Assembly: GCA_937957805.1 (NCBI GenBank)
Contig: CALFXW010000169.1
Location: forward strand, 1-16,685
From: an uncultured Sphingopyxis sp.
Lineage (GTDB): Bacteria > Pseudomonadota > Alphaproteobacteria > Sphingomonadales > Sphingomonadaceae
Length of the DNA stretch: 16,685 bases
Direction of reading: 5' to 3'
Shown here one piece after another: positions 14,290-16,685 of this stretch. Below the pieces are notes generated by a model. It was not told the origin of the DNA, did no database searches, and saw nothing but the letters and a program-made list of their open reading frames with translations. The number at the start of each line of letters is the position of its first letter. Within the stretch, counting starts at the first letter, position 1. The position numbers were made by a program, and so were the translations under genes.

Positions 14290-15300
14290 ATGTCCGATTT
14301 GCCCAATATCCAGCCCGCCAGCCGCACATCGACCTTGCTCGATGCGCCCGACCGGACGGTCAGCGTGCGCGAATTGTTCGGCATTGATATTGATATGGAC
14401 GTGCCCGCCTTTTCGGAGGCGGATGAACGCGTCCCCGACCTTGACGGCGCCTATGTTTTCGACCCGGACACGACGCTCGCCATCCTCGCCGGTTTTGCCT
14501 TTAACCGCCGCGTGATGGTGCAGGGTTACCATGGCACGGGCAAATCGACGCATATCGAACAGGTGGCGGCGCGGCTGAACTGGCCATGCATCCGCATCAA
14601 TTTGGACAGCCATGTATCGCGGATTGACCTGGTCGGGCGTGACGCGATTGTGCTGCGCGATGGCAAACAGGTGACCGAGTTTAAAGAAGGCTTGCTGCCC
14701 TGGGCCTTGCAAACGCCAACCGCATTGGTGTTCGATGAATATGATGCGGGGCGGCCCGATGTCATGTTCGTCATCCAGCGCGTGCTGGAGGCGGATGGCA
14801 AATTGACCCTGCTCGACCAAAATCGGGTTATCCGCGCCAACCCGTGGTTCCGCCTGTTTTCGACCGCCAATACGGTGGGTCTGGGGGATACCACCGGCCT
14901 CTACCACGGCACGCAACAGATTAATCAGGGGCAGATGGATCGTTGGAATCTGGTCGTCACGCTCAACTATCTGCCCGCCGCGACCGAAGCGGCCATCGTG
15001 CTCGCCAAATCGCCTGATTATGCCGACGAAGCGGGCCGCGCGCTGATCGACAATATGGTCAAGGTCGCCGAACTGACCCGCACCGGTTTTATCGGCGGTG
15101 ATATTTCCACCGTCATGAGCCCGCGCACGGTCATTAGCTGGGCGCAAAATACATCGATCTTCAAGGATGTCGGCTTTGCGTTCCGCCTGTCCTTCCTGAA
15201 CAAATGTGATGAGGCGGAACGGATGCTGGTCGCCGAATATTATCAGCGCGTATTCGGCAAGGATTTGCCCGAATCGATTGTGGGGCGCACCGCCGCCTGA
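14290..15300 (+). CDS. cobS: Cobaltochelatase subunit CobS
   Basis: The product has 336 residues, the usual CobS length. CobS is the AAA+ ATPase subunit that, with CobT and CobN, inserts cobalt into hydrogenobyrinate a,c-diamide in aerobic B12 synthesis. Seen here: Walker A GYHGTGKST (79-87), Walker B ALVFDEYD (145-152), sensor FSTANT (190-195), and GQMDRWN with a likely arginine finger (Arg218). The N-terminal TVSVRELFGIDIDMDVPAF is typical. The Met at 14290 fits the family; the frame is open upstream into the tetR promoter region. No clear Shine-Dalgarno is visible. cobT and cobN are not in the window; the gene that follows is unrelated. It is divergent from tetR with a 124-base gap that holds the tetR promoter and operator. 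Confidence 0.96.
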   Translation: MSDLPNIQPASRTSTLLDAPDRTVSVRELFGIDIDMDVPAFSEADERVPDLDGAYVFDPDTTLAILAGFAFNRRVMVQGYHGTGKSTHIEQVAARLNWPCIRINLDSHVSRIDLVGRDAIVLRDGKQVTEFKEGLLPWALQTPTALVFDEYDAGRPDVMFVIQRVLEADGKLTLLDQNRVIRANPWFRLFSTANTVGLGDTTGLYHGTQQINQGQMDRWNLVVTLNYLPAATEAAIVLAKSPDYADEAGRALIDNMVKVAELTRTGFIGGDISTVMSPRTVISWAQNTSIFKDVGFAFRLSFLNKCDEAERMLVAEYYQRVFGKDLPESIVGRTAA

Positions 15301-15307
15301 TAGCCTC

Positions 15308-15320
15308 TGCCGTAACGGCA
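15308..15320. terminator. Small hairpin after cobS
   Basis: TGCCG and CGGCA flank a three-base TAA, eight bases after the cobS stop. The arms are perfect but short and no T tract follows, so a transcription-ending role is weakly supported. Confidence 0.25.
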
Positions 15321-15396
15321 CGCGCCCGTGGTTAGCATCTTGTAAAGCATTTTTCGGCACATGGTCTGTCAACTGCCATGATTGCGGACAGGCTGC

Positions 15397-16685
15397 ATGA
15401 CGCGATATATTGTTCTGGGTGCCCTCAATAGTTTGATCCTGCTCGCCATTTCGGGGAGCGCGGCGTTCGACATAGTCCAACGATGCGGGTCACTCACCCC
15501 CTGTGCCGGCCCCGGTTGGGGCACATGGCTGATGGCGGGCCTCCCCCTAATATTGCTGCTCGCCGGTGCGGCAATTTTCGCGCCGCGTGCGCTGCGCGGT
15601 TGGCGTGCGCGCCGTGCCGAAGTTCAGGCAGAGGCGATTGCGGTCGCCCAAAGCGATGCCGCAGCGGGCGATGCCGATGATGTCGGCCTGTCGCGGCTGG
15701 CACGGTTGCGCGCCGCGCCAGCGGTTGAGGTTGATATGGATGCGCCCGTCGCCGACGCGGTGGCGGACGATATCGATGACGGCTTTGGTGCTGGCACCGA
15801 AACATGGCCGGTTGCCGATGTGGACGAATGGGAAGCAGATGCTGATTTGCCTGAGGCTGAGGCTGAGGCTGAGGCTGAGGCTGAGGCTGAGGCTGAGGCT
15901 GACGAGGCCGTGCTGCTCGATACGCCAGTCGTGCCCGATTGGCCAGCTGATGAGGACAGCGTGGATAGTGCCGAAATCATGCCCGACACCGCGGAAATCG
16001 CCCCCGGCTTTGCCGCGCTGGGTGACTGGCGGGTCGAAGCGGTGGGCGATGATCTGCCCGCCGAAAAATGGGCCGATCCCGGCGACGATGCTATGAGCGA
16101 TCGGGCAGATGATGCGCCGGTTGCACCATTTAGCGCTGACCCCTTTGCCGCCGGACGCGACCGTATCGTCTGGGCAATGGACGATGATACGGCGGGGGAT
16201 GATGGGGTGGCAGACGCAGCGCCGGTCGCCGATGCGACGGACGATGAAGCAGCGCCTGACGAAGAAATAGCCTGCGACGTCGATTGGTCGATGCCGCCAG
16301 CTATCAGCGATGATGGCGATGATGATGAAGCCTTTGACGGTGCCGATTGCCCGCCGATCGCTGCCTTTGCCGCCGCCGATCCATGGTCGGCGCCGACGCC
16401 CGCCGCGCCCGCAACCAACCGCAGTCCGCTGCAACAGGCGGCATGGCTGATTGCGCCGGGGCCGTTGCCGCGCCTGCGCCCGCATGGCGAAACCGGCTTT
16501 CCATGGGCCGCCGCGACGATCAGCGCGGTGGCTGATTCGATGCTCGACCTTGCCAGTCCGTCCAGCCTTGGTGAATTTGCTGCCGAAGTTTCCGCTTGGA
16601 AACAAGTGGTTGCCGAACTGCCCGCCGCAACGCCGATTGCAGGGGATGACGCGGCTGCCTTTAACGCATGGCTCGAAAGTCTGGC
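15397..16685 (+). CDS. Unrecognised two-TM protein with acidic, Ala-rich tail (runs off the window)
   Basis: The frame is open from ATG 15397 to the end of the window, 429 codons with no stop. Residues about 3-25 (YIVLGALNSLILLAISGSAA) and 46-62 (WLMAGLPLILLLAGAAIFAP) are membrane segments, followed by a basic stretch (RALRGWRARRAE) that should stay in the cytoplasm. Residues ~90-335 are low complexity, rich in Asp, Glu, Ala and Pro, with eight Glu-Ala pairs in a row at 153-168 and many DD clusters. From about 340 the sequence looks more ordered (SPLQQAAWLIAPGPLPRLRP). I do not recognise the family. An acidic linker also occurs in CobT, but CobT has no membrane segments. The start is chosen because it is the first Met before the first membrane segment; the Shine-Dalgarno is weak. 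Confidence 0.75.
   Translation, partial: MTRYIVLGALNSLILLAISGSAAFDIVQRCGSLTPCAGPGWGTWLMAGLPLILLLAGAAIFAPRALRGWRARRAEVQAEAIAVAQSDAAAGDADDVGLSRLARLRAAPAVEVDMDAPVADAVADDIDDGFGAGTETWPVADVDEWEADADLPEAEAEAEAEAEAEAEADEAVLLDTPVVPDWPADEDSVDSAEIMPDTAEIAPGFAALGDWRVEAVGDDLPAEKWADPGDDAMSDRADDAPVAPFSADPFAAGRDRIVWAMDDDTAGDDGVADAAPVADATDDEAAPDEEIACDVDWSMPPAISDDGDDDEAFDGADCPPIAAFAAADPWSAPTPAAPATNRSPLQQAAWLIAPGPLPRLRPHGETGFPWAAATISAVADSMLDLASPSSLGEFAAEVSAWKQVVAELPAATPIAGDDAAAFNAWLESL
15853..15900 (+). repeat. Hexanucleotide tandem repeat, GAGGCT x 8
   Basis: Eight perfect copies of GAGGCT, in frame with the surrounding gene, encoding Glu-Ala eight times. Copy number changes would lengthen or shorten the acidic linker without shifting the frame. 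Perfect copies suggest recent slippage. Confidence 0.97.

Noticed and set aside
15547..16605. Antisense frames with Ser-Leu or Ser-Ala runs
   Set aside because: They are the reverse reading of the GAGGCT repeat. The plus-strand frame has the membrane segments and normal codon use.
15397..16685. cobT
   Set aside because: An acidic linker after cobS suggested it, but CobT has no membrane segments and nothing else matched in the visible part.
1..16685. CRISPR arrays, insertion sequences, integrase genes, attachment sites
   Set aside because: None seen; the only direct repeat of note is GAGGCT x 8.

Overview
The window is most likely from a Sphingomonadales-like alphaproteobacterium. The evidence is a short-form HisG, a bolA / J-domain / cobS neighbourhood of alphaproteobacterial type, dense GC-rich genes with very short spacers, and several relatives of known sphingomonad proteins. 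This is a judgement from remembered protein families, not from a search. The first ~1.1 kb does not fit. It carries the downstream part of a hydantoinase B / oxoprolinase gene with a much stricter G/C third-position habit. It is joined inside the 3' end of hisD, so that both genes are cut at the same point (about 1072-1105). I read this as a chimeric assembly join or a recombination scar.

Layout. 1-1100: hyuB fragment (+). 1075-2910: hisD (3' end lost) and short-form hisG, overlapping, both on the minus strand. 2998-4116: a DUF2332 protein (+), convergent with the block that follows. 4100-7076: a minus-strand block read as bolA, SRPBCC protein, epoxide-hydrolase-like enzyme, ltrA, with ATGA overlaps inside both gene pairs. 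7104-8213: an uncharacterised protein and a J-domain protein (+). 8206-8424: small DUF4287 protein (-). 8523-10457: an exported S9 serine peptidase (+). 10490-11059: an isochorismatase-fold hydrolase (-) with serine at the nucleophile position, lower in GC than its surroundings. 11188-14165: a compact minus-strand operon, tetR, VOC, tandem DUF1428, PhnB-type VOC, GST. 14290-15300: cobS (+). 15397-end: an unrecognised two-TM protein with an acidic, Ala-rich tail and eight in-frame copies of a GAGGCT repeat; it runs off the window.

How the parts work together. hisG and hisD provide the first and last steps of histidine synthesis. The best candidate for a little-described system is the tetR-VOC-DUF1428-PhnB-GST operon. 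Its genes overlap or nearly touch, and a sigma70-like promoter just upstream of tetR has a TetR-type inverted repeat filling its 17-bp spacer, which is what an autorepressed, inducer-responsive operon would look like. The enzyme families suggest handling of a reactive or electrophilic small molecule, but the substrate cannot be read from the sequence. bolA, the J-domain gene and cobS are genes I remember as neighbours in alphaproteobacteria; here about 6 kb of accessory genes, including this operon, lies between the J-domain gene and cobS.
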